Assembly: GCA_030670615.1 (NCBI GenBank)
Contig: DAOVBJ010000052.1
Coordinates: 1-6,671, forward strand
Source of the DNA: Candidatus Bathyarchaeota archaeon
GTDB taxonomy: Archaea; Thermoproteota; Bathyarchaeia; RBG-16-48-13; GCA-020355125
Length of the DNA: 6,671 nt
Direction: 5' to 3'
This document shows, piece by piece, positions 1 through 5,190 of this stretch. Position 1 is the stretch's first letter; each line of letters starts with the position of its first letter. Under the pieces are notes generated by a model. The model saw only the letters and a list, made by a program, of their open reading frames with translations, ran no database searches and was not told the DNA's origin. A program made the translations under genes and the position numbers.

Positions 1-964
1 CTAATATCTCTTGATTTAGTGTCACGTATGCGTTTGTTGGAATTCCCATCCTTTCACCAGATATTTTAGCTTCTACTCCTTTAAGCTTGTTCAGCTCATC
101 TACCAAGTCTTTTATTCTTCTGTTTTGGTCTTGAAGTCTAGCCTTATGGTCCATTTTAAGCCATCTCTGTAAGGCTACAATAGTTCCGATGACCTCTTGT
201 CTGTCCAGCTTCATGCCCCTCCCTATGGCACGAATACCTTGGGATTCAAAGCCCACGAAAGTCTGAAGCTTAGCAGCTGCTACGAGGTCTTTTCTTCCGC
301 AAAGGATGCCCGCGGAATTGGGGCCATCAAAGTATTTTGCCCCATAACATACGAGGTCAGCTCCCATGGCAATATATTTCTTCAGGTTCTCAGGGGGCAA
401 AACCTGTCCTGCCGCGTCAACAATCACGGGCACGTCATGGTCTTTTGCAATCCTGATCATCTCTCCAAAGGGAACAGTGCCCTTCCTTCCTCCTGGTGCC
501 AAGAAGTGAATCGCAGCCGTCCTCTCATTTATTGCTTCCTCTATATGCTTTTGCGTGGTCTCCTTTTCGTCTCCAACCTCGACCAATCGTGCTCCTGGCA
601 CAGTCATGGCTCTATCATACTCCGTCCTTAAACCCTTCTGGATGATGATCTCATTCCTCATACCCTCTGAATAAGGCAGTCTCTCCATTAGCTCCCTATC
701 TTCGCGCGTCATACAAGCAGATGATGCTAAGACTAAGCCGGCAAAGGCTCCTGAGGTCACACAAGCGCTCTCTGCTCCGAGAAGCTTAGCAACAAATTCA
801 CCACTCTTCGTTTGAAGCTCATCCATGTCTACAAAATATTTGTTTGCTTCAATGATAGCATCCATAACCTCTTTAGGGAGAACAGAGCCACCCAGCAAGG
901 TCAAATGATCTATTCCATTGACGACACGTCTAACTCCTAACTGTTTATAGATACTCAAATCCAC
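1..964 (-). CDS. SelA-like PLP-dependent enzyme, C-terminus beyond the left edge
   Basis: The frame is open from a GTG at 964 to the window edge, 321 codons, so the last several dozen residues of a protein of this family (usually about 370-390 aa) are missing. It resembles the uncharacterised fold-type I PLP enzymes related to L-seryl-tRNA selenium transferase and D-glucosaminate-6-phosphate ammonia-lyase. Visible marks are the N-terminal YKQLGVRRVVNG, a TSGAFAGL turn near residue 70, VDAAGQ near 183 (the Asp expected to hold the pyridine nitrogen), and GAKYFDGPNSAGIL near 208-221, whose Lys210 is the probable Schiff-base lysine. A GAGGT lies just upstream of the GTG and an in-frame TGA stands four codons before it; TTG at 958 is an alternative start. 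The substrate cannot be read from the sequence. It is not likely to be true SelA, because the RNA-binding N-terminal region is absent and no selenium genes are nearby. Confidence 0.88.
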   Translation of the reverse strand, partial: MDLSIYKQLGVRRVVNGIDHLTLLGGSVLPKEVMDAIIEANKYFVDMDELQTKSGEFVAKLLGAESACVTSGAFAGLVLASSACMTREDRELMERLPYSEGMRNEIIIQKGLRTEYDRAMTVPGARLVEVGDEKETTQKHIEEAINERTAAIHFLAPGGRKGTVPFGEMIRIAKDHDVPVIVDAAGQVLPPENLKKYIAMGADLVCYGAKYFDGPNSAGILCGRKDLVAAAKLQTFVGFESQGIRAIGRGMKLDRQEVIGTIVALQRWLKMDHKARLQDQNRRIKDLVDELNKLKGVEAKISGERMGIPTNAYVTLNQEIL

Positions 965-991
965 TAAACCTCAAAAATTGAGTGCCAACCA

Positions 992-1003
992 TGCGTATAA
1001 ATG
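992..1003 (-). promoter_or_regulatory. TATA-like box for the SelA-like gene
   Basis: On the minus strand the stretch reads ATTTATAC, an archaeal TATA-like element about 33 nt before the GTG at 964. Transcription would then start only a few bases ahead of the gene, giving a very short leader. This is inferred from position and base composition only. Confidence 0.4.
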
Positions 1004-1127
1004 CCTTGCGATTCAACTTCTTCTCGCCAACATCAGCGAAACGAGAAAGACAATATTTGTTTTGGGCAGCAATCATAATATAATAAAAAAGTACAGTACA
1101 CTAGTTACCTTCTAGTCACGAAAAGAG

Positions 1128-1139
1128 ATAGCTAGCTAT
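1128..1139. repeat. 12-nt perfect palindrome ATAGCTAGCTAT
   Basis: Member of the palindrome family of this window. Its arms ATAGC and GCTAT are the same as those of the palindrome at 1219, with TA as the core instead of a GC run. It lies in non-coding DNA. Confidence 0.85.
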
Positions 1140-1175
1140 TAGTGAGAATTATTGTTAAGATGCTATTTATTATTG

Positions 1176-1181
1176 GCTAGC
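1176..1181. repeat. GCTAGC palindrome
   Basis: A bare 6-nt member of the family, in AT-rich non-coding DNA between the palindromes at 1128 and 1219. Taken alone it would not be notable; it is listed because of its two neighbours. Confidence 0.55.
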
Positions 1182-1218
1182 GAAAATAATTTTTTATAAA
1201 GCGTGTGTTTTGACAGAG

Positions 1219-1236
1219 ATAGCGCGCGCGCGCTAT
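1219..1236. repeat. 18-nt perfect palindrome with a GC core
   Basis: ATAGC and GCTAT arms enclose a GC run, giving the longest perfect palindrome in the window. The alternating G and C could adopt Z-form DNA or extrude as a cruciform (inference). It is non-coding on both strands except for a 16-codon minus-strand ORF without a ribosome site. Confidence 0.9.
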
Positions 1237-1260
1237 GTACATTTTTTATCTAAACACTTT

Positions 1261-1487
1261 CTAACAATCCTTCTCTTGTGATAGATAATCACAGATTGCT
1301 ACAAATTGAATATAAGGAAGGTTTGAAACAATCTTATTATCAATAATATCAAGATCCCAATTAGAACTCGATATATCCGTTCCATAAAAACACCTTACTA
1401 TAAACATTTAAGAAGATCTTTACATTTGAATATTTCTACTTCCTTTATTTTCCACTCAAAGGCATAGTCATTTATACCGTTTAGCAC
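1261..1487 (-). pseudogene. Small unknown gene split by a one-base frameshift
   Basis: Two protein-like frames adjoin on the minus strand. The first starts with GTG at 1487 and runs 29 codons to a TAG at 1398-1400 (it reads through DYAFEWKIKEVEIFKCKDLL). The second starts with ATG at 1407 and runs 48 codons to a TAG at 1261-1263 (it includes CFYGTDISSSNWDLDI and NLPYIQFVAICDYLSQEKDC). They overlap by a few bases in frames shifted by one, so they probably made one protein of about 75 aa. I recognise no family. No clear ribosome site precedes either start, but a TATA-like TTATAAAA lies about 20 nt before the GTG. It may instead be two coupled small genes or a remnant of a larger protein. Confidence 0.4.
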
Positions 1488-1500
1488 TTTAGTAATTAAG

Positions 1501-1533
1501 TGATTTTATAATCAAGCTCCGAGGTGGGGAGCT
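1501..1533 (+). promoter_or_regulatory. TATA-like box and 6-bp hairpin before the DUF3303-like gene
   Basis: GATTTTATAATC at 1502-1513 resembles an archaeal TATA box and can be read on both strands. It is followed by AGCTCC (1515-1520) pairing with GGAGCT (1528-1533) around a 7-nt loop. Transcription for the gene at 1569 would start near 1530, giving a leader of about 35-40 nt. The role of the hairpin is unknown. Confidence 0.4.
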
Positions 1534-1568
1534 ATACAAATACCAAGAAGAAATGGAGGTAAAGAAAA

Positions 1569-1853
1569 ATGAAGTGCATCGTTTATTGGGAGTTTTGTCC
1601 AGAAGATGTTGATAAAGTCGTAGCAAAAAACATTAAGGCTCAAGAAATAATGGTGAAAGAACCAAATAGATTTGGTGAATACCTGTTTCCACCGCAATAT
1701 ACTGGACGATGTAAAGGATTTAGTATTGTAGAAACGACCCAAGAACAATTCAACAATGCTCAGATATATTACTTTCCAGAAATGAGTCTCAAGTTTATTC
1801 CCATTGATGACGTATCCAAATGGATAGAACTTTATACGAAAACGAAGAAATAG
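1569..1853 (+). CDS. DUF3303-like small protein, 94 aa
   Basis: This is a complete small cytosolic protein with an excellent ribosome site, GGAGGT at 1555-1560, eight bases before the ATG. The opening MKCIVYWEFCPEDVDKV, the central LFPPQYTGRCKGFSIVE and the later FPEMSLKFIPI follow the pattern of archaeal DUF3303-like proteins (beta strand, long helix, LFPP, KGF, then an LKF-P strand), which adopt a dimeric alpha-beta fold of the ferredoxin-like type. Its biochemical role is not known. It has no close partner: the genes on both sides lie on the other strand. The T-rich stretch after the stop (1877-1890) would suit an archaeal terminator. The family call comes from recall of the pattern and was not tested by a profile search. 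Confidence 0.82.
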   Translation: MKCIVYWEFCPEDVDKVVAKNIKAQEIMVKEPNRFGEYLFPPQYTGRCKGFSIVETTQEQFNNAQIYYFPEMSLKFIPIDDVSKWIELYTKTKK

Positions 1854-1876
1854 CTTGAAACATCATAACATTCCCC

Positions 1877-1892
1877 TTCTTTTTATTTTATA
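1877..1892 (+). terminator. T-rich stretch after the DUF3303-like gene
   Basis: CCTTCTTTTTATTTTATA lies about 25 nt past the stop codon, matching the oligo-T type of archaeal terminator. No hairpin is present. Confidence 0.4.
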
Positions 1893-1894
1893 GA

Positions 1895-1978
1895 TTACAA
1901 AGCATCACTGTCTATACTTAGTACTTTGAATCCCTCAGAAAAGTTAATCAGATGGGACTTTGCGATTGGCTTTATCAT
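1895..1978 (-). CDS. Possible 27-aa small protein
   Basis: An ATG at 1978 follows a GGTGGGAG stretch on the minus strand by about eight bases and opens 27 codons, including NFSEGFKVLSIDSDAL. It begins 22 nt after the stop of the PH-domain gene and so could be translated from the same transcript. I recognise no family, and a frame this short can arise by chance. It could also be the remnant of a longer gene. Confidence 0.3.
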   Translation of the reverse strand: MIKPIAKSHLINFSEGFKVLSIDSDAL

Positions 1979-2000
1979 AGATTCTTCTCCCACCGTTTTT

Positions 2001-2450
2001 CTAAACTGCATTTTTTGTTGAATCAATGATGTTACAGATTTTTTGAGGGTTATGTGAAGAAAAGACGAATACTCTTCCTTTTGACGGAATTATTTTAACT
2101 GCATCGCCAAATGAGGTCGTGTATGCTTGGGAACCATCAACGCCGTATCTAACGCCAATGCCTGCATATCTTCCGAAAGAGGCTTTGATTGAGTAACAAG
2201 AAACGATATCCTTTAGTTGAATGGATTTTTGATTAAAAATGCCGTATCTAACGTAGAGTTCTGTGGTGCTTAGCTGTATTTTTATTCCCCTGTAGTTCCA
2301 AAATAGAAACAATACAAATGCCAAAATCGACACGGCAAATGCAATCCCAAATATATCTTGAGCATCTGGAACTAACAAAGCTATTATCAAAGATCCCAAA
2401 ACAACAATTGAAGAAAAAAACACCACTAAACCCTTCACTAAAGCACCCAT
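2001..2450 (-). CDS. Membrane protein with two TM helices and a PH-like domain
   Basis: The 149-aa protein has two hydrophobic helices (about 6-27 and 33-51) followed by a cytosolic beta-rich domain (about 52-145). The second part resembles bacterial and archaeal PH-like domains (bPH type). Residues 97-120 hold the repeated pattern GIGVRYGVDGSQAYTTSFGD, seen in archaeal conserved membrane proteins of this sort, and the C-terminus ends FVFSSHNPQKICNII. Its function is unknown. The ATG at 2450 is the first possible start, because a TAG closes the frame two codons upstream inside the GC palindrome. No ribosome site is visible, so the message may be leaderless or the gene may be read by coupling from the small ORF upstream. 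The palindrome at 2458 separates it from the zinc-ribbon genes. Confidence 0.75.
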   Translation of the reverse strand: MGALVKGLVVFFSSIVVLGSLIIALLVPDAQDIFGIAFAVSILAFVLFLFWNYRGIKIQLSTTELYVRYGIFNQKSIQLKDIVSCYSIKASFGRYAGIGVRYGVDGSQAYTTSFGDAVKIIPSKGRVFVFSSHNPQKICNIIDSTKNAV

Positions 2451-2457
2451 GGGAAGC

Positions 2458-2471
2458 TAGCGCGCGCGCTA
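2458..2471. repeat. 14-nt palindrome TAGCGCGCGCGCTA
   Basis: Family member eight bases upstream of the PH-protein start and about 17 nt past the stop of the 35-aa gene. It places TAG stop codons on both strands and marks the left edge of the zinc-ribbon cassette. The A-run next to it (2471-2477) is the only AT-rich element that could serve as a promoter for the PH gene. Confidence 0.9.
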
Positions 2472-2487
2472 AAAAAAGGGGAGAGGG

Positions 2488-2595
2488 TTACTTGTGCTGA
2501 TTATCCTTTTCTTTTCGTCTTTTCTCAACGATTTGTAAATATTCTTCGCCCATGTTCTCTAATGCTCTAGTGCTTGCACTTTTCCCTTCTTGCAT
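2488..2595 (-). CDS. Small charged protein, 35 aa
   Basis: ATG at 2595 is preceded by GGAAGG at about five bases, and the frame runs 35 codons to a TAA at 2488. The protein is hydrophilic and probably helical, with EEYLQIVEKRRKEKD near the end. It follows the 68-aa zinc protein by 15 nt, as expected for one operon. I recognise no family. The good ribosome site and tight spacing make it a real gene more probably than not. Confidence 0.55.
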   Translation of the reverse strand: MQEGKSASTRALENMGEEYLQIVEKRRKEKDNQHK

Positions 2596-2610
2596 TTTCC
2601 TTCCCTCGCT

Positions 2611-2817
2611 TTACCTACATGTGGGGCATGAGGTTGTTCCACATGCTCCAGAGCCCGCTACCATCCGGTTATGGTCGTAAAGGTTCACCCAGCATTCCCT
2701 ACACACCTTGATTCCTCCGAGTTTCTTGTGCTGAACCGAGTACAAACTTAGTTTCTCACCGGTTTTTTCGCAGAGGTCACACTTCTTTAATTCTTCCAAT
2801 GTTTCTAATGTTTCCAT
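2611..2817 (-). CDS. Cys-rich zinc-ribbon protein, 68 aa
   Basis: The protein carries Cys pairs at 13/16 and 39/42, a standard four-Cys zinc site, and a further Cys59 with CPTC (64/67) at the end, which could form a second partial site. A short acidic helix opens it. The ribosome site GGAGGTGA precedes ATG at 2817 by four bases and contains the TGA stop of the upstream gene, so the two are translationally linked. The role is unknown; proteins like this commonly bind nucleic acid or other proteins in archaeal viruses and plasmids, which is inference here. Confidence 0.8.
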   Translation of the reverse strand: METLETLEELKKCDLCEKTGEKLSLYSVQHKKLGGIKVCRECWVNLYDHNRMVAGSGACGTTSCPTCR

Positions 2818-2821
2818 TTTT

Positions 2822-2953
2822 TCACCTCCATTCTTTATTGATACAGGCTTTGCATGCTCGTCTCAAGACGTAGTGTTTCTTGTCGTTTAAGTCCTTGCGG
2901 ATCCACGTCAATCTCGTGGGTCCTTCTTGTCCGCATACCTCACATTTACTCAT
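2822..2953 (-). CDS. Zinc-ribbon mini-protein, 43 aa
   Basis: ATG at 2953 opens a 43-codon frame ending in a TGA (2822-2824) that lies inside the ribosome site of the next gene. Cysteines at 4/7 and 34/37 make two CxxC knuckles about 27 residues apart, with a basic middle part (WIRKDLNDKKHYVLRR) that could contact nucleic acid. The start directly abuts the TAA of the preceding gene (TAAATG), so translation is probably coupled; its own ribosome site is weak. Function unknown. Confidence 0.75.
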   Translation of the reverse strand: MSKCEVCGQEGPTRLTWIRKDLNDKKHYVLRRACKACINKEWR

Positions 2954-3166
2954 TTATGCCACTATGGGTAAATTTTGCTTGTTTTGTCGTTTCAGGTGGG
3001 TGATGTATTCTTCAGTGAGTTCGTGTTCGTCGCACACCCATAATCCGTCCCCTACGCGTGATGCGGGAATCGACGTCGCCCATATCTTCCCACCGCTCCA
3101 ATACGCCATGAAGACTCGCAGGCAATACGCGCATCGCTCCAATGTGTCATGGTTAATTGGCATCAT
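2954..3166 (-). CDS. Small Cys/His zinc-binding protein, 70 aa
   Basis: CAYC (Cys12, Cys15) and CDEH (Cys45, His48) form a likely CCCH zinc site, with a Trp- and Gly-rich segment between them (AYWSGGKIW). The C-terminal part is a charged helix. GGAGG stands four bases before the first ATG (3166) and seven before the second (3163), so either may be used. The start overlaps the end of the CooT-like remnant by 14 bases. It is the first intact gene of the tight zinc-protein run. No family recognised. Confidence 0.75.
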   Translation of the reverse strand: MMPINHDTLERCAYCLRVFMAYWSGGKIWATSIPASRVGDGLWVCDEHELTEEYITHLKRQNKQNLPIVA

Positions 3167-3338
3167 TTCGCCTCCTATTCAGAGTAAGCATTTTTTTGCC
3201 TATGTGTACTTGGCTTATTATGCAGTTTTCAATTGTCTGTGTTTCTTCAAGAATGTTTTTCAAAGTCACGTTGCCCTCTTCTGCCCTCGCATAGATGCAA
3301 TCGTTGAACACGAGTTCCCCATTCAGAATTACTTTAGC
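3153..3338 (-). pseudogene. CooT-like beta-barrel protein lacking a start codon
   Basis: From the edge of the GC run the frame reads 60 codons, beginning KVILNGELVFNDCIYA and continuing through GNVTLKNILEETQTIE and IISQVHIGKKMLTL. This resembles the small CooT-like family (about 60-70 aa; CooT is a nickel-binding accessory protein of CO dehydrogenase in Rhodospirillum). No ATG, GTG or TTG precedes the conserved part in this frame. Upstream it runs through the (GC)7 tract and meets a TGA about 24 codons before the conserved part. If the tract had six GC units, the ATG at 3364 would read MGAKKRARAKVILNGE straight into it. It may be an OFF state of a switchable gene, the 3-prime half of a fusion, or simply dead. 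Confidence 0.55.
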
Positions 3339-3467
3339 GCGCGCGCGCGCTTCTTGGCCCCCATGCTCGTGTAACCTACCAACTTCCCCAGCTCTTCAAA
3401 CGTCGTCCTGCTATTCAAACTGGAGCTGAGCAACTATTTTTCGATCGACTTCATCCAATCCAGCCAC
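3329..3467 (-). pseudogene. Broken Lrp/AsnC-type HTH, N-terminal part only
   Basis: A GTG at 3467 begins VAGLDEVDRKIVAQLQ, the usual opening of an Lrp/AsnC helix-turn-helix. One base too many between 3415 and 3425 then shifts the frame, which continues as NSRTTFEELGKLVGYTSMG and AKKRA, the rest of the HTH with its recognition helix. It runs into the (GC)7 tract and stops at 3329-3331. The ligand-binding half of an Lrp protein (about 150 aa in all) is absent and CooT-like sequence follows instead. The fragment stands divergent to the Mrp stub. As it is, it can hardly make a working regulator. Confidence 0.6.
3336..3351. repeat. 16-nt palindrome, (GC)7 flanked by A and T
   Basis: This family member lies exactly at the seam between the Lrp-type HTH remnant and the CooT-like remnant. 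Its length puts the two in different frames by one GC unit. Confidence 0.9.
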
Positions 3468-3488
3468 ACCGTTTTAAGCTCGCAGCTG

Positions 3489-3507
3489 ATGTTTATTTTA
3501 TAAACAT
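3489..3507. promoter_or_regulatory. 19-nt dyad in the divergent promoter
   Basis: ATGTTTAT and ATAAACAT are perfect 8-bp inverted arms around TTT. The site lies between the HTH remnant (minus strand, starting at 3467) and the Mrp stub (plus, 3612), next to a TATATATA stretch at 3513-3519. It could be an operator, possibly for the HTH protein itself, or simply overlapping TATA boxes for both directions. Confidence 0.4.
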
Positions 3508-3611
3508 AATGATTATATATAGTTTCTTCTTTAAACATCTCTTGATTGATGATGGTCAGCGAACTCGAAAAAAAGGGGTAGAACAACGATCAGGAATGAC
3601 TTAAGGTCAGA

Positions 3612-3719
3612 ATGAGTAAGGTGAAGCACAAGATAGCAGTGATAAGCGGAAAGGGAGGCGTAGGAAAGGGGTTTAGCCATTTTTCCCTCATCAGTCAAAC
3701 ACGATTCCCCGCCTTTTAA
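3612..3719 (+). pseudogene. Mrp/NBP35-like ATPase cut off at the Walker A motif
   Basis: ATG at 3612 begins MSKVKHKIAVISGKGGVGK, the N-terminus and deviant Walker A loop of the MinD/Mrp family of P-loop ATPases, which carry or insert iron-sulfur clusters. The Ser or Thr that should follow Lys19 is replaced by Gly, and from 3669 on the sequence is unrelated, reaching a TAA at 3717-3719. Only about 19 of the usual 250-plus residues remain. AAGGTC precedes the start. The rest is not found on the far side of the transposase, so insertion was followed by deletion or the break came from another rearrangement. It should be inactive. Confidence 0.75.
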
Positions 3720-3750
3720 AGGCGGAGGCAGATCCCGTCGGAGTGATGAG
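3687..3750. repeat. Nested hairpin, possible mobile-element end
   Basis: CTCATCA (3687-3693) pairs with TGATGAG (3744-3750), and inside lies a strong 8-bp hairpin, CCGCCTTT (3709-3716) with AAAGGCGG (3718-3725), around a single T. The structure begins about 20 nt after the Mrp reading frame breaks. Such CCGCC-GGCGG stems near an end are common in IS200/IS605 elements, so this may be the remnant of one; it may also belong to the DDE element beside it. Confidence 0.35.
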
Positions 3751-3755
3751 CGACC

Positions 3756-4853
3756 AGGGTGGGGAGGGGGAGATGGCTACCGCTAACCAGTCCTCTCCGG
3801 GACCTTCTCCTAGGTGGTGAGTAGGTGCTTTATCCGCCTCAGGGGTCGCCCCTCAAGGTGGTTGAGGCAGACCACCAGCTGGTAAACGAGGACGCAGAGC
3901 AGGCAGAGGGCTGAAACCTTATCCTCACCTCTCAGGGGGAGGGGGTCCAGGCCGAAGACCTCCTTGATCTGACCGGTCAGGGGCTCAACGGAGATGCCCC
4001 TCAGGCGGTAGATGGCCTGTCCGACGGGGGACTCGTAGAAGTCGGCCCGGGCCAATCTCTCTGGAGGCGTGTTCTCAAACCTCTCCATGGGCGCCACAAG
4101 CGCCCTCCCCCTGGCCAGGCTCAGGGCGTAGAGGTTCTGGTCGTCGTATCCTCCATCTCCTGCCGTGAGCCCGACGCTTCCTGGGAAGTCCTCAGTCAGC
4201 CTCGGATACACCTGGTTATCGGGTGCGTTTGCGGTTGTGACCTCGGCGCTGAGGGGGACGGCCATGGGGAGGGCTGTGGAGGCCAGGTGGAGCTTGTAGC
4301 CGAAGACCCAGCCCCTGGTGGCCGACTTCCCCCACCTGGCGTCGGTGTCGATACCCGGGCATGGGACCTCCCCCCTCTCCATGATCGACTTATGCCAGAC
4401 AGCTCCCTTCGCCTCCAATAGGCTGCTATCAACGGTCACGAAGAAGGGGTCCACAAGGCCTTTCACGCACAGCATCCTGGCCATGACCCGGATGGACCTC
4501 TTGAGCATGGGTGGGAGGGCCTTTAGCCTCCTGTCCAGGGTTCTCCTGGAAGGGATGCCATCGTCAAAGCAGGCCTTGCACACCGCCCTGTTGCAGGGCT
4601 TCTCCTTGGTCAGGTAGGCGTGGAGGCCCCTTGTGCTGTCTATCCTCTGCCAGATCCGGACGATGAAGCACTTCAGGATCACCGGGAAGGCGTATATGTG
4701 GGGCCTCCCCCTCCTTGACGTGGGGCTTGGCCAGAAGATGGAGTCCACAAGCCTTAGAAGGCTCAAAAGATCAGAGTCATAATCCTCCATGAGATACTGC
4801 TAATGTGTCCCTACATCAGAAGTATGTCCACAAAATTAATTATGACCCACCCT
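3756..4853 (-). mobile_element. Insertion sequence with DDE transposase, ends uncertain
   Basis: The stretch is clearly GC-richer than its surroundings and holds one transposase gene. Matching 8-nt inverted ends, AGGGTGGG at 3756-3763 and CCCACCCT at 4846-4853, are the best terminal repeats I can see, but they are short and no target duplication is evident. The true left end could be nearer 3669, where the Mrp gene breaks off. Confidence 0.5.
3810..4790 (-). CDS. DDE transposase of the IS4/IS5-like type, 326 aa
   Basis: The protein has an N-terminal DNA-binding region (about 1-105, with GRPHIYAFPVILKCFIVRIW and SRRTLDRRLK) and an RNase H-like catalytic domain. The catalytic triad looks intact: Asp121 in VTVDSSLLEA, Asp212 in TAGDGGYDD, and Glu269 in RGISVEPLTGQIKEVFGL, with the usual GYKLHL strand between. 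The arrangement fits the PF01609 superfamily; I cannot fix the exact IS family. The GC-rich codon use differs strongly from neighbouring genes, pointing to recent arrival. No ribosome site stands before ATG 4790, as is common in transposases held at low expression. Length and intact residues suggest it is still active. Confidence 0.92.
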   Translation of the reverse strand: MEDYDSDLLSLLRLVDSIFWPSPTSRRGRPHIYAFPVILKCFIVRIWQRIDSTRGLHAYLTKEKPCNRAVCKACFDDGIPSRRTLDRRLKALPPMLKRSIRVMARMLCVKGLVDPFFVTVDSSLLEAKGAVWHKSIMERGEVPCPGIDTDARWGKSATRGWVFGYKLHLASTALPMAVPLSAEVTTANAPDNQVYPRLTEDFPGSVGLTAGDGGYDDQNLYALSLARGRALVAPMERFENTPPERLARADFYESPVGQAIYRLRGISVEPLTGQIKEVFGLDPLPLRGEDKVSALCLLCVLVYQLVVCLNHLEGRPLRRIKHLLTT

Positions 4854-4854
4854 C

Positions 4855-4862
4855 AGCTAGCT
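4855..4862. repeat. AGCTAGCT palindrome at the right edge of the IS
   Basis: Perfect 8-nt family member directly outside the putative right end of the IS and 52 nt before the winged-HTH start. Together with the one at 5162 it brackets that gene. Confidence 0.7.
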
Positions 4863-4913
4863 ACCAGTAAAGCGGGGACGTAAATGAAGGCAAAAAGAAG
4901 AGGAGGGACTGAA

Positions 4914-5177
4914 ATGAGAAAAAGCGTTCTTCGAGCCATAAGAAGCAATGCCGTGCCATCTCACATCCTGCATAGTGCTAGGATTACGTGGTATAAACTA
5001 CAGACCGAATTAGAATACCTTGAAGGAAACGGTTTGATACGTTGCGTCGTTGAAAAGAGGATGGTTAAGCGAAAGAAATCTGATGCTCCACTTGGAAAAT
5101 TGAGTGATAATCCAAGAATTTACCTAGTAAAGCGGTATTTCCTCACCGATAAAGGCATTAAGCTAGCTAGCCACTAG
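4914..5177 (+). CDS. Winged helix-turn-helix protein, 87 aa
   Basis: The protein has the layout of small archaeal winged-HTH regulators (HTH_45-like): a first helix KSVLRAIRSN, then HILHSARITWYKLQTELEYL as helices two and three, LEGNGLIRCVVE leading into the wing, and RYFLTDKGIKLA at the end. The middle wing is longer and more basic than usual (VKRKKSDAPLGKL). I chose ATG 4914 because GGAGGG (4902-4907) precedes it by six bases; ATG 4884 adds ten residues with a poor ribosome site. The last codons run through the palindrome at 5162. The next gene starts 13 nt after its stop, so it may regulate or be cotranscribed with the small membrane protein. Confidence 0.82.
   Translation: MRKSVLRAIRSNAVPSHILHSARITWYKLQTELEYLEGNGLIRCVVEKRMVKRKKSDAPLGKLSDNPRIYLVKRYFLTDKGIKLASH
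5162..5171. repeat. 10-nt palindrome GCTAGCTAGC inside the end of the winged-HTH gene
   Basis: This family member encodes the KLAS residues just before the stop codon. In the other two plus-strand frames it supplies TAG stops. Confidence 0.8.
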
Positions 5178-5190
5178 GTAGGTGAGGCGT

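Larger units (their letters stand above)
965..1260. other. AT-rich non-coding stretch carrying three palindromes
   Basis: I find no convincing gene here. Very short ORFs exist on both strands (for example 30 codons on the plus strand from 991) but none has a ribosome site or a family signature. The stretch holds the promoter of the SelA-like gene and three perfect palindromes at 1128, 1176 and 1219, described separately. Confidence 0.6.

Noticed and set aside
197..631. Plus-strand ORF of 144 codons
   Set aside because: It lies opposite the SelA-like gene, has no family pattern or ribosome site, and the minus-strand protein is clearly real.
1512..1748. Minus-strand ORF of 78 codons
   Set aside because: It is the reverse of the DUF3303-like gene and shows no motif or ribosome site.
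2880..3374. Plus-strand ORF of 164 codons
   Set aside because: It is antisense to the zinc-protein run, whose minus-strand genes have good ribosome sites and CxxC motifs; the length is a by-product.
3741..3800. Box C/D small RNA, suggested by GTGATGA
   Set aside because: No CTGA D box follows at a suitable distance, and the motif is already explained as one arm of the hairpin.
4842..4913. Continuation of the Mrp gene to the right of the IS
   Set aside because: The frames after 4853 do not show the helix expected after Walker A, and a stop appears within about ten codons in the open frame.
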